Shown here: piece by piece, positions 23,059 to 30,887 of the stretch | Numbering within the stretch: the stretch's first letter is position 1 | Layout of the letters: each line of letters starts with the position of its first letter | Source: Nonomuraea solani | GTDB taxonomy: Bacteria > Actinomycetota > Actinomycetes > Streptosporangiales > Streptosporangiaceae | DNA: 47,907 nt | Direction: 5' to 3' | Assembly: GCF_900108335.1 (NCBI RefSeq) | Contig: NZ_FNVT01000043.1 | Location: 1 to 47,907 of the forward strand | Notes under the pieces: generated by a model | What the model was told of the DNA's origin: nothing | The model's input: the letters and a program-made list of their open reading frames with translations, nothing else | The model's database searches: none | Program-made: the position numbers and the translations under genes

Positions 23059-24414
23059 CTAGGCGCGCATGCGCGCGACCAGGCCGGTGTCGTAGTCGCC
23101 GGTGGTGAACTCCGCGTTCTCCAGCAGCTCGGCACAGAAGGCCAAATTGTTCTTGGGGCCCTCGACGGCGAACTCCGCGACCGCCTTACGGCCCTTCTCC
23201 AGCGCGTCGGCCCGGTCGGCGCCATGGACGCACAGCTTGGCCATCAGCGGGTCGTAGAACGGCGTGACGGTGTTGCCCGACTCGTAGCCCGAGTCGACGC
23301 GTACGCCCTCGCCGGTCGGCTCGTCCCACACCGTGATCGTGCCAGGGCCGGGGAAGAAGCGCTTGGGGTCCTCGGCGTAGACGCGGAACTCGATCGCGTG
23401 CCCCCGCGGCTCGGCGGCCACGTCCGGGCTCTCCCCCGCGGCCACGCGCAGCTGTAGCTCGACCAGGTCGAGGCCGGTGACCAGCTCGGTGACCGGGTGT
23501 TCCACCTGGAGCCTGGTGTTCATCTCCAGGAACACGAAGTCCTGCTTGTCGGCGTCGACCAGGCACTCGACCGTGCCCGCGCCCAGGTAGCCGACGGCCT
23601 CGCCGGCCCGCGCGGCGGCGGCCAGCATGCGCTCGCGCAGCTCGGGCGTGATGCCGGGCGACGGGGACTCCTCGACGACCTTCTGGTGGCGGCGCTGCAC
23701 GGAGCAGTCGCGCTCGCCCAGCGCCACGACCCGGCCGTCGGGCAGGCCGAGGATCTGCACCTCGACGTGGCGGGCCCGCTCGATGTAGCGCTCAAGCAGC
23801 ACGGCGGGGCCGTCGAGCGCGTCGCCGGAGAACCTGGCGGCCGCCCTGGCCGCCTGCTCGTACGCCTTGGCCAGGCCCTCGTCGTCGTGGGCCACGCTCA
23901 TGCCGATGCCACCGCCGCCGCCCGCGGTCTTGACCATGACCGGGTAGCCGATGCCCTCGGCGGCCCGCAGCGCCAGCGACAGGTCGGTGACCGGCTCGCG
24001 GGTGCCCGCGGCGACCGGTACGCCGGCGGCCTCCATGAGGTTCCTGGCGTTGATCTTGTCGCCCATCCGGTCGATGGACTCGGGCGCGGGCCCGATCCAG
24101 ACCATGCCGGCGTCGATCACGGCCCTGGCGAACGCGGCGTTCTCCGCGAGGAAGCCGTATCCCGGGTGGACCGCCTTCGCTCCGGTCGCCCGCGCCGCCT
24201 CCAGCACCTTGTCGATGTCGAGGTAGCTCTGCGCGGGGTTGGCCGGGCCGATCAGCACCGCCTCGTCGGCCTCGCGCACGAACGGCAGGTCGGCGTCGGC
24301 CTCGGAGTGCACGGCGACGGCGCGCAGGCCCAGCCGCTTGACCGTGCGGATGATCCGCCGCGCGATCTCCCCTCGGTTGGCGATCAGAACGGGTCCGAGC
24401 GTCTCAGTAAGCAC
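23059..24414 (-). CDS. accC: Biotin carboxylase (acetyl/propionyl-CoA carboxylase biotin carboxylase subunit)
   Basis: 451 residues from GTG 24414, beginning VLTETLGPVLIANRGEIARRIIRT; this start is preferred over an upstream extension because TAGGGT lies 7 nt before it and the length matches E. coli AccC. ATP-grasp enzyme that carboxylates biotin on the carrier using bicarbonate and ATP. The nucleotide loop KTAGGGGGIGMS, the VQILGLPDGRVVALGERDCSVQRRHQKVVEE catalytic strand and EMNTRLQVEHPVTE (Mg/ATP Glu and catalytic Arg) are intact. The biotin carrier is a separate polypeptide encoded 41 bp downstream, unlike the fused AccA-type alpha subunits common in actinobacteria. Confidence 0.94.
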   Translation of the reverse strand: MLTETLGPVLIANRGEIARRIIRTVKRLGLRAVAVHSEADADLPFVREADEAVLIGPANPAQSYLDIDKVLEAARATGAKAVHPGYGFLAENAAFARAVIDAGMVWIGPAPESIDRMGDKINARNLMEAAGVPVAAGTREPVTDLSLALRAAEGIGYPVMVKTAGGGGGIGMSVAHDDEGLAKAYEQAARAAARFSGDALDGPAVLLERYIERARHVEVQILGLPDGRVVALGERDCSVQRRHQKVVEESPSPGITPELRERMLAAAARAGEAVGYLGAGTVECLVDADKQDFVFLEMNTRLQVEHPVTELVTGLDLVELQLRVAAGESPDVAAEPRGHAIEFRVYAEDPKRFFPGPGTITVWDEPTGEGVRVDSGYESGNTVTPFYDPLMAKLCVHGADRADALEKGRKAVAEFAVEGPKNNLAFCAELLENAEFTTGDYDTGLVARMRA

Positions 24415-24421
24415 GCCGACC

Positions 24422-24427
24422 ACCCTA
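24422..24427 (-). promoter_or_regulatory. Leaderless -10 element of accC (TAGGGT, 7 nt to GTG)
   Basis: Minus strand TAGGGT-GGTCGGC-GTG with no Shine-Dalgarno; supports the GTG start at 24414. Confidence 0.5.
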
Positions 24428-24497
24428 TGGCCGCGATGGGGTCGACCCCTTTCCCCCGAAACCACCGATCCGGCGAGCACGATCTGTAGGAACCCCA

Positions 24498-24540
24498 CAA
24501 AAGTGAGCGACGGGAAACGCGGAAGACGCCCCGCTCACTG
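24498..24540 (-). terminator. Terminator of the HD-domain gene pair
   Basis: AGTGAGCG / CGCTCACT 8-bp stem around a 22-nt GC-rich loop, followed on the minus strand by TTTT; 28 bp after the stop of the second HD gene. Confidence 0.7.
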
Positions 24541-24567
24541 TAGAGCCCGCACGCGGCCGCCGAAGCC

Positions 24568-25860
24568 TTAGACGCGGCCGCGGTCGATCACGCGGGCCAG
24601 GGCCTCGACCGCGTGCGGGTCGTACGCGCCGCCCGTGGTCACTCGCACGCGCTCCAGCGCCGCACCGCCACGATCACGGTCCGTCGAGGGCCCGACCAGG
24701 TCATCGTAGGCGTTGGCCACCTTGATGATGCGGCTCGACAGCGGCGGGTCGTCGGTGATCGGGTCGCACTGCCGCCTGACCACCTCGGCCACCCGGTCCA
24801 GCACCCCCGTCTGCCTGATCACCTCGGCCCCCAGCTCCGCGATCCGGCGCGCCTGCTCGGGCTCGGTCAGCACGGTGGCCCCGCCGGGGATCGGGTCGCG
24901 CAGCGAGAGCTGGCCGATGTCGTGCATCAGCGCGGCGTACTCGAGTTCGAGCAGCTCGGGCTCGGCCATGCCCAGCTCGCGGCCGATCGCCACGGCCAGG
25001 CGGCTCACCCGGCGCGAGTGCCCCGGCTCGACGTAGCCGCCGACCTCGGTCACCCGCGACAGAGCGCGTACGGTCTGCAGGTAGGTCGCGCGGATCCCGG
25101 CATATTTGCGGAAGGCCACCTGCGTGACCAGCAGCGGCGCCGCGAACACCAGCAGCGCGACCAGGTCCATGCTGTGCGTGGCCAGCGCGAGCAGCACGCC
25201 CGACGAGGCCACCGCGGCGCCCAGCGGGAAGGCCATGTTGATCTCGTCGCGCACGGCGACCCGGAACGCGGTGCGCACCTGCTCGGCCCGCAGCAGCGCG
25301 GCGATCAGCACGTCGATCATCAGGCTGATCGCGATGAGCGCGACCATCACCGCGAGCGCCGGCCACCAGGTCTTGGTCGGCGCTTGAGTGAGTTTGTAGA
25401 GCGGATCGGCCAGCGGCCGGAACGCGAAGGCCAGCAGCGCGCCGGTGAGCAGCCGCCTGGCCATCGCGTCGAGGCGCGGCGGCCGGCCCACGGCCAGGTG
25501 CGGCAGCGCGCCCGCGACCATGCCGACGGCGATCACGGCCACGACCTGCAGCGCGGAGTGGCGGAGCTGGTTCTGGCTGAGGTCGAGCAGCAGCGTGTAG
25601 CCGAGCGCGGCGGCGGCGCCGATGGGCGCGACCTCCCTGTTGCCCGGCATGGTGAGCCTGGCCAGCTCGCCGACCGCGATCAACGCCCCGAACCCGACCG
25701 CGATCTCCGTACGGTCGAGCCCGACGGCGGCCGTGTGCGCCACGCCCGCGAGCGCGACGAGGCCCGCCGCGCAGATGAGCAGCAGCTGCCCGGAGTCGAG
25801 CCTGCGCAGGACCGTGTTGATGGGTCGCTCGGTACGCCTGGCGCGCTCAGTAGTGATCAT
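24568..25860 (-). CDS. Membrane HD-domain protein, degenerate HD-GYP paralogue
   Basis: 430 residues from ATG 25860, whose A of TGA-overlap (ATGA) couples it to the upstream HD-GYP gene. N-terminal membrane part of 6-8 helices (residues about 20-235), then a cytosolic HD region with GHSRRVSRLAVAIGRELGMAEPE and YAALMHDIGQLSLRDP: the HD metal pair is present. The later HHExxDGxGYP segment of true HD-GYP domains is replaced by RRQCDPITDDPP, so the GYP motif and one metal-binding His pair are lost. It may hydrolyse another nucleotide, or regulate its partner without activity. The pair probably arose by duplication. Confidence 0.83.
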   Translation of the reverse strand: MITTERARRTERPINTVLRRLDSGQLLLICAAGLVALAGVAHTAAVGLDRTEIAVGFGALIAVGELARLTMPGNREVAPIGAAAALGYTLLLDLSQNQLRHSALQVVAVIAVGMVAGALPHLAVGRPPRLDAMARRLLTGALLAFAFRPLADPLYKLTQAPTKTWWPALAVMVALIAISLMIDVLIAALLRAEQVRTAFRVAVRDEINMAFPLGAAVASSGVLLALATHSMDLVALLVFAAPLLVTQVAFRKYAGIRATYLQTVRALSRVTEVGGYVEPGHSRRVSRLAVAIGRELGMAEPELLELEYAALMHDIGQLSLRDPIPGGATVLTEPEQARRIAELGAEVIRQTGVLDRVAEVVRRQCDPITDDPPLSSRIIKVANAYDDLVGPSTDRDRGGAALERVRVTTGGAYDPHAVEALARVIDRGRV

Positions 25861-27212
25861 TGCCCGGTCACGACCTGGATCGGCATGGTCGGGTCGTCGT
25901 GGTCCTTGATCGGCGTCTCGTCGGCCTCGGGCGGCGGCGGATCGACGCGGCGCGGCGGCTGCCACGGATCGCGCTCCAGCGCCCGGATGAAGGCCGCGAC
26001 CATCATGGGGTCGAAATGGGTGCCCGCGCTCTTGCGCAGCTCCTCCACGGCCACGGGGACGGGCCTGGCGCCCCGGTAGGAGCGGTCGGAGGTCATCGAG
26101 TCGAACGCGTCGGCCACCGCGATCACCTTGGCGAACTCGGGGATCTCGTCACCGGCCAGCCCCATCGGGTAGCCGGTGCCGTCGTGCTTCTCGTGGTGGT
26201 GCATGATCCCGGCATATGCCTCGTCGAGGAAGCCGATGCCGCGGACGATCTCCAGCCCGCGCATCGGATGAAGCTGGATCGCGGCGAACTCCTCCTCGGT
26301 GAGCGGCCCGTCCTTCTGCAGCACCTTGGTGGGCACGCCGAGCTTGCCGACGTCGTGCAACATGCCCGCGTAGCGGATGGCGCGCACGCGCCCCGGGCCC
26401 ATGCCGATCTCGTCGGCGATCATGGACGAGGCGAGCGACACGCGCGTGCAGTGGCCCCGGGTGTAGTAGTCCTTGGTCTCCACCGCCTGGCAGAGCGCGG
26501 CGATGGTGGCGTCGTAGGAGCGCTGCTGCGCGTGATACTGCCCGAATGCCCAGCGCGCCACGAACAGCGGCAGCAGCACCAGCACCGCCGAGATCGACGC
26601 CACGGTGGCCCAGAGCCCCGCCACGAGCAGCCCGAACGTGCCGTAGCCGAGATAGGACAGCAGGAACTGCGTCATTCCCCGCATCGGCACCTCGGTGGCC
26701 CGCACCTTGGTGGCCAGCCCGATCATGGTGAGCGTGAGCGCGATGTTGAGCGGTACGAACACGGCGGTCGCCGCGGCGTAGGGGCCGATCAGGTCGTCGA
26801 ACGCGTTGACCTGCGGCACGCCCACCTCACCGTTGAGCGCCACATAGACGCGCCCGGCCACGTAGCCGCAGATGGCGAACTGGGCGCCGTTGAAGAGCCG
26901 TTTGATCAGCGGCAGCCCCGGCCGCACGCTCAGGACGGCGGTGAGCCCCACCAGGGCCGCGCCCTCGGGCCCGAGCAGCACCACGGCCGCGAGCGAGGCC
27001 GAGAAGCTGACCGACACCGCGAACTGCTCCACGTTGAGCAGCGTCGGCATCGACTCGCACACCAGGAACAGCAGCGCGAGCACCAGGAGGATGTCGAGAT
27101 CCCCCGTGGCCACGGGCATGTCCGGGGCGAGCACGCCGCGGACGATGAGAGCGGCCGCCGCGCAGCTCACAGCGACCAGATAGACCCTTGCGGGCCACGG
27201 CAGATCACGCAT
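25857..27212 (-). CDS. Membrane HD-GYP domain phosphohydrolase
   Basis: 451 residues; ATG with AGGGGG 6 nt upstream. Residues about 1-230 contain 6-8 hydrophobic helices (sensor or anchor). The cytosolic C-terminus has a full HD-GYP core: HCTRVSLASSMIADEIGM, YAGMLHDVGKLGVP, QLHPMRG, MHHHEKHDGTGYP and VIAVADAFDSMTSDRSYRG. HD-GYP domains hydrolyse cyclic dinucleotides, classically c-di-GMP to GMP, and in actinobacteria affect development; the nucleotide specificity here is unproven. It is preceded by a 35-codon membrane-peptide ORF and followed by the overlapping degenerate paralogue. Confidence 0.88.
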   Translation of the reverse strand: MRDLPWPARVYLVAVSCAAAALIVRGVLAPDMPVATGDLDILLVLALLFLVCESMPTLLNVEQFAVSVSFSASLAAVVLLGPEGAALVGLTAVLSVRPGLPLIKRLFNGAQFAICGYVAGRVYVALNGEVGVPQVNAFDDLIGPYAAATAVFVPLNIALTLTMIGLATKVRATEVPMRGMTQFLLSYLGYGTFGLLVAGLWATVASISAVLVLLPLFVARWAFGQYHAQQRSYDATIAALCQAVETKDYYTRGHCTRVSLASSMIADEIGMGPGRVRAIRYAGMLHDVGKLGVPTKVLQKDGPLTEEEFAAIQLHPMRGLEIVRGIGFLDEAYAGIMHHHEKHDGTGYPMGLAGDEIPEFAKVIAVADAFDSMTSDRSYRGARPVPVAVEELRKSAGTHFDPMMVAAFIRALERDPWQPPRRVDPPPPEADETPIKDHDDPTMPIQVVTGQ

Positions 27213-27230
27213 TGCGGCCCCCTACGGTGT

Positions 27231-27338
27231 TCAGGTCCAGGACACCCCGGGAGGAACCACTCCGCCGCCGATCAGCATGACCACCGGAGTGATCAGCACG
27301 ATGGCCGTGAGCAGCCGGGCGACCATAGCCTTCAACAT
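27231..27338 (-). CDS. 35-residue single-span membrane peptide
   Basis: ATG at 27338 with GGAGG 7 nt upstream, stop at 27231, 18 bp before the HD-GYP start on the same strand. The peptide is a basic start (MLKAMVARLL) followed by one hydrophobic helix (TAIVLITPVVMLIGGGVV) and a short PPGVSWT tail. The strong ribosome site, high GC3 and operon position argue that it is real. No family was recognised; a regulator or assembly partner of the HD-GYP membrane proteins is inference. Confidence 0.6.
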   Translation of the reverse strand: MLKAMVARLLTAIVLITPVVMLIGGGVVPPGVSWT

Positions 27339-27436
27339 CCAAACGCCTCCACGTCGACTTCTGGGGTTCACGCTACAGAAGACGACGTGGCCGTATGGGC
27401 GGAGTCGGAAATCGCAAGCAAAGCGTAATCAAGCAA

Positions 27437-28378
27437 CTACTTGCCGCGACGCGATCCGGCCCATTCGACGGTGTTCTTGATCCCGGCCGGCAGGTCGGTG
27501 CGCGGCTGCCAGCCGAGCCCGTCGTGCGCGGGCACCGGGTCGACCGCCATGGCGGGCAGGTCGCCGAGGCGCGGCGGCGCGAAGCCGGGCTTGTCCTGCG
27601 CGCCCGCCGCGTCGGCGATCAGCGCGTGCAGCCTGCGGTCGGTGGTCTGGATGCCGGTGCCGAGGTTGAACCTGCGCCCGTCGCCCTGCGGGCCGCACGC
27701 CTTGACGAAGCCGTCGACCACGTCATCGACGTAGATGTAGTCGCGGGTCTGGGTGCCGTCGCCATAGAGGACCGTGGGCGTGCCGCTGAGCAGGGCGTCG
27801 GTGAAGATCGCGACGACGCCGGCCTCGCCCTCGGGCGACTGGCGCGGGCCGTAGACGTTGGAGAGCACCAGCGTGGTGTATTCGATGCCGTGCAGCGCGC
27901 GGAAGGCGGCGAGGTAGACCTCGCCGCTGAGCTTCGAGGCGGCGTACGGCGAGCGCGGGTCGGTGGCGGCGTCCGCCCCCACCGGGATCGTCACGGGGCG
28001 GCCGTAGACGGCCACCGACGAGGCGAACACCACCTTGCGCACGCGCCCCTCACGGGCGGCCGCGAGCACGGAGGTCGTGCCACCGACGTTGACGCCGGCG
28101 TCGTGCACCGGGTCGGCGACGCTCTTGCGCACGCTGATCTGGGCGGCCAGATGGCAGACGACCTCAGGCTGCAGCTCGGACATCAGCCCGGCCAGCGCCG
28201 GGTCGCGGACGTCCAGCTCGTGCAGGCCGAACCGGTCATGGGTGCCCGCCTGGGCCAGGTTGTCCCTGCGGCCGGAGGAGAGGTCGTCGACGACGTGCAC
28301 CTCGTGCCCGTCGGCCAGCAGGCGATCGACGAGATTCGAACCGATGAACCCGGCACCCCCGGTGACCAAGACGCGCAT
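27437..28378 (-). CDS. NAD-dependent epimerase/dehydratase (GalE-like)
   Basis: 313 residues, extended short-chain dehydrogenase. Rossmann motif TGGAGFIGSNLVDRLL at the N-terminus, catalytic YxxxK in SPYAASKLSGEVY, and sugar-nucleotide segment LVLSNVYGPRQSPEGEAGVV. UDP-glucose/UDP-glucuronate 4-epimerase-type activity is likely, but the sugar is not fixed. The start is leaderless: TAGGAT lies 6 nt before ATG and overlaps the rsrA stop codon, so it can be transcribed independently of sigR-rsrA. Confidence 0.87.
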   Translation of the reverse strand: MRVLVTGGAGFIGSNLVDRLLADGHEVHVVDDLSSGRRDNLAQAGTHDRFGLHELDVRDPALAGLMSELQPEVVCHLAAQISVRKSVADPVHDAGVNVGGTTSVLAAAREGRVRKVVFASSVAVYGRPVTIPVGADAATDPRSPYAASKLSGEVYLAAFRALHGIEYTTLVLSNVYGPRQSPEGEAGVVAIFTDALLSGTPTVLYGDGTQTRDYIYVDDVVDGFVKACGPQGDGRRFNLGTGIQTTDRRLHALIADAAGAQDKPGFAPPRLGDLPAMAVDPVPAHDGLGWQPRTDLPAGIKNTVEWAGSRRGK

Positions 28379-28384
28379 GGGTGA

Positions 28385-28390
28385 ATCCTA
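28385..28390 (-). promoter_or_regulatory. Leaderless -10 element (TAGGAT, 6 nt to ATG) inside the rsrA stop
   Basis: Minus strand TAGGAT-TCACCC-ATG; the TAG is also the rsrA termination codon. Confidence 0.55.
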
Positions 28391-28654
28391 GTCGGCCAGC
28401 TCCGACCGCACTTGCGCGATCCTGGCCAGCACCTTGGAGCGCAGGTCGGCCGGGATCGGGTCGCAGCCGCAGTGCTTGGCCACGAGCGCCTTGACCGCTT
28501 TGTCGAGATCGTATTCCTTCAGGCACGGGCTGCACTCGTCGAGGTGCACCCGGATGTCGACCACGTGATTCTCGGTCAGCTCGCCGTCGAGATAGGCGTA
28601 GACCATGTCAAGCACTTCACGACAGTCGGTGTCGTGCGGGTTGCCACAGCTCAT
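28388..28654 (-). CDS. rsrA: Zinc anti-sigma factor RsrA (mycothiol system)
   Basis: 88 residues. Cys3, Cys11, His37, Cys41 and Cys44 match the zinc and redox residues of Streptomyces RsrA; Cys62 and Cys64 correspond to its C-terminal cysteines. The HxxxCxxC zinc motif is HLDECSPC. RsrA holds SigR inactive under reducing conditions; thiol oxidation forms a disulfide, releases zinc and frees SigR (family knowledge). Its ATG overlaps the sigR stop by 4 bp. Confidence 0.96.
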   Translation of the reverse strand: MSCGNPHDTDCREVLDMVYAYLDGELTENHVVDIRVHLDECSPCLKEYDLDKAVKALVAKHCGCDPIPADLRSKVLARIAQVRSELAD

Positions 28655-29367
28655 TTCGATCCCTCCGCCGGGACCAGGCCACGCTCGCGAGCATAGTCCT
28701 CAAGGAGGCCTCGGAGCTGCCTGCGTCCCCTGTGCAGCCTCGACATCACGGTGCCGATCGGAGTGCCCATGATGTCGGCGATCTCCTTATAGGGGAAGCC
28801 TTCCACATCGGCCAGGTAGACCGCGATCCTGAACTCTTCGGGCAGGGCCGCGAGCGCCTGCTTGATGTCACCGTCGGGCAGGTGCTCAAGGGCTTCGACC
28901 TCGGCCGACTTCAGGCCGCTGGAGGTGTGGGACTCGGCCCGCGCGAGCTGCCAGTCCTCGATCTCCTCGGTGCCCGACTGCTTCGGCTCACGCTGCTTCT
29001 TGCGGTAGCTGTTGATGAAGGTGTTGGTCAGGATCCGGTAGAGCCACGCCTTGAGGTTGGTGCCCTGCTGGAACTGATGGAAGGAGGCGAACGCCTTGGC
29101 GAAGGTCTCCTGAAGCAGGTCCTCCGCGTCCGCTGGATTTCGGGTCATCCGGAGCGCGGCGGAATAGAGCTGTTCGAGATACGGCATGACGTCGCGCTCG
29201 AATCGCTCGCTTCGCTGCTCCAGCGTCTCCGCGCCTGTCGCGGGCACCGGACCCACCCCCCTAAGATCACCGGTGGCCGGCTGTGGCGGAACACCGTACT
29301 CAGGGGAGGATACCCGCTGGCCCGTGACCTGTCGGTCAGCGGGCCGGGGTTCTACCAATGTGAGCAT
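28651..29367 (-). CDS. sigR: ECF sigma factor SigR (thiol-oxidative stress)
   Basis: 238 residues from ATG 29367. Region 2 has AALRMTRNPADAEDLLQETFAKAFASFHQFQQGTNLKAWLYRILTN and region 4 FPYKEIADIMGTPIGTVMSRLHRGRRQL; both closely follow Streptomyces SigR. It directs RNA polymerase to thioredoxin, mycothiol and protein quality-control genes. A second start, GTG at 29247, has AGGGGGG 8 nt upstream and gives a 198-residue form like classical SigR; the ATG form adds 40 residues and resembles the unstable SigR' isoform made from the inducible promoter in S. coelicolor. The frame stays open up to 29445, so the longest form cannot be excluded. Confidence 0.92.
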   Translation of the reverse strand: MLTLVEPRPADRQVTGQRVSSPEYGVPPQPATGDLRGVGPVPATGAETLEQRSERFERDVMPYLEQLYSAALRMTRNPADAEDLLQETFAKAFASFHQFQQGTNLKAWLYRILTNTFINSYRKKQREPKQSGTEEIEDWQLARAESHTSSGLKSAEVEALEHLPDGDIKQALAALPEEFRIAVYLADVEGFPYKEIADIMGTPIGTVMSRLHRGRRQLRGLLEDYARERGLVPAEGSK

Positions 29368-29375
29368 GCTCGTCG

Positions 29376-29403
29376 CAACACGCCCGCGCCCTTGTCTGTT
29401 CCC
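29376..29403 (-). promoter_or_regulatory. SigR-type autoregulatory promoter of sigR
   Basis: Minus strand -35 GGGAACA and -10 GTTG with 16 nt between them (18 from GGAAC), fitting the SigR/SigH consensus GGAA(C/T)-N18-GTT. The expected transcription start is around 29369-29370, 2-3 nt before the ATG at 29367. Confidence 0.65.
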
Positions 29404-29489
29404 GCAAGATAGAAGGTACGAAGGACCCGGTGCGGGGAACGTCATACGTACCGGCTGGTAGCCCTTTTTCCGGAACCCAGGAGTCGCGT

Positions 29490-30245
29490 GTGCTGCCCAT
29501 TCCGGCCGAGGAACTGAACGGCTCAGGGACGCTCGGGCCGTACTGGACCTTCTACCGCGCCGTCGCCGCCGAACAACTCAACCGATGGCTTCCCGCCGAA
29601 CCGTCCGTGATCCTCGATCTTTCCGGCGGCCGCGGGCGCTGGTCCGGCCAGGCGGCCAGGGCGGGGCACCGGGTGATCGAGGTGCTCGACTTCCGCCGCA
29701 CCGTCGACGCGCAGTCCCGGCTGCGTGACGCCGACAGGGTCAAGCACGTACGCGCCGACGACCTGTCTTTCCTGCCCGACGCGAGCGTCGACGCGGTGCT
29801 CGCCGAGGAGCGGGCGATGTCGATCGAGCTGATGGCGGAGTCGGCGATGAACGACGTGGCCAGGGTGCTGAAGCCCGGCGGGCGCGCTCTGGTGTGCGTC
29901 GACTCGCTGGTGCTGGGCATGGCGATCCTGGCCGAGCAGGAGCAGTGGCAGCACCTGCGGCAGACCGGTGAGGTCATGCTGGTGCCGTGGCCGGACGGCA
30001 GCATCACGCGGTGCTTCAGCAGCGGCCAGTTGCGCGAGCTGCTGATGGGCGCGGGCCTGGAGGTGGAGTGGATGCGGCCGCGTACCGTGCTGTCGCCGTC
30101 CACGGTGGACCACGTGCTCGGGTCGGACTCGCGCGCGCTGAACTATCTGGTACGCACGGAGCTCGAGGCCCACCCGAACGACGACGACACGGTCGGGATC
30201 CACCTCGTGGCCAGTGTCCGCAAAACGAATTCCGGCCATGCATGA
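29490..30245 (+). CDS. Class I SAM-dependent methyltransferase
   Basis: 251 residues from GTG 29490 (CAGGAG 7-8 nt upstream). SAM-binding fold: motif I VILDLSGGRGRWSGQAARAGHRVIEVLD, acidic motif II region, and a post-motif LPDASVDAVLAEERAMS, followed by VARVLKPGGRALVCVDSL. Motif I has SGGRG in place of the common GxGxG, still a workable glycine loop. The substrate cannot be predicted; it is divergent from sigR and could be stress-linked, which is conjecture. Its last codons lie in a 33-bp tandem repeat. Confidence 0.83.
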   Translation: MLPIPAEELNGSGTLGPYWTFYRAVAAEQLNRWLPAEPSVILDLSGGRGRWSGQAARAGHRVIEVLDFRRTVDAQSRLRDADRVKHVRADDLSFLPDASVDAVLAEERAMSIELMAESAMNDVARVLKPGGRALVCVDSLVLGMAILAEQEQWQHLRQTGEVMLVPWPDGSITRCFSSGQLRELLMGAGLEVEWMRPRTVLSPSTVDHVLGSDSRALNYLVRTELEAHPNDDDTVGIHLVASVRKTNSGHA

Positions 30246-30310
30246 AACGGTGATTCCTTCGATTCCGGCCGTACGTACACCGGCCATTCCTCGAATTCCG
30301 GCCGTCCATA
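30221..30310. repeat. 33-bp tandem repeat at the methyltransferase 3' end
   Basis: The core ATTCCGGCC recurs at 30229, 30262 and 30295, exactly 33 bp apart, with related flanks (TCGAATTCCGGCCGT). The first copy overlaps the final codons of the methyltransferase gene. The remaining spacer to 30399 shows no gene. Confidence 0.7.
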
Positions 30311-30399
30311 GCCCGAAACAGATGTCCGGATTTTTCGGCATCTGTTGACCCGTTGAGAGAGTGCGCCGCCGTTCTTCGTGTCCGGCGGCGTGCGCGCTC

Positions 30400-30732
30400 T
30401 CAGCGGCGGCGTTCCTGCTTGCCCTGGCACTGGACGCAGCGCGCGGCCTCCGGACGGGCCTCCAGACGGCCCTCCGGCACCGGTCTGCCGCAGTCGACGC
30501 ACCTGCCGTACACACCTTCGTCGACGCGCTTGATCGCCTCGATCACCGCGCGCCGCTGCGTGGTGGCCACGGTCAGCATGGCCTGGGCACGGTCGTTGTC
30601 GGTAAGGTCCGCGCCCGCGTCGGCCGCCGAGTGCTCACGTACGGCGACGGGGTCGCCTTGAAGGACTCCGATCGAGCGATCCAGCTCCACGAGCATGTCT
30701 TCCAGCCGCTCACGAGCGGTCGTGACGTCCAC
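30400..30732 (-). CDS. TraR/DksA-family C4 zinc-finger protein
   Basis: 110 residues from GTG 30732 (GGAGG 9 nt upstream; longer reading frame rejected). An N-terminal coiled coil (ARERLEDMLVELDRSIGVL; a second helix RAQAMLTVATTQRRAVIEAIKRVDEG) leads to a C4 zinc finger CVDCG-x16-CVQC. DksA proteins enter the RNA polymerase secondary channel and modulate ppGpp responses; in actinobacteria small DksA/TraR-like proteins are common and their role is less clear. The coiled-coil tip carries Asp (ADLTDNDRA), compatible with DksA-type action. Confidence 0.87.
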   Translation of the reverse strand: MDVTTARERLEDMLVELDRSIGVLQGDPVAVREHSAADAGADLTDNDRAQAMLTVATTQRRAVIEAIKRVDEGVYGRCVDCGRPVPEGRLEARPEAARCVQCQGKQERRR

Positions 30733-30887
30733 GAATCCGCACCTCCGGGTAAAAGAGGGCAACCCGCAGCTAGGACTCCCCGGATGTCCCGCCCGGTGCA
30801 ATTAAGGGGCATTCTTGGCGGTGACACCGAGTAAACGGATGCATCGCTTTCCTCACCGGATGCCCACTTACCGCGCCTCTTACACCT

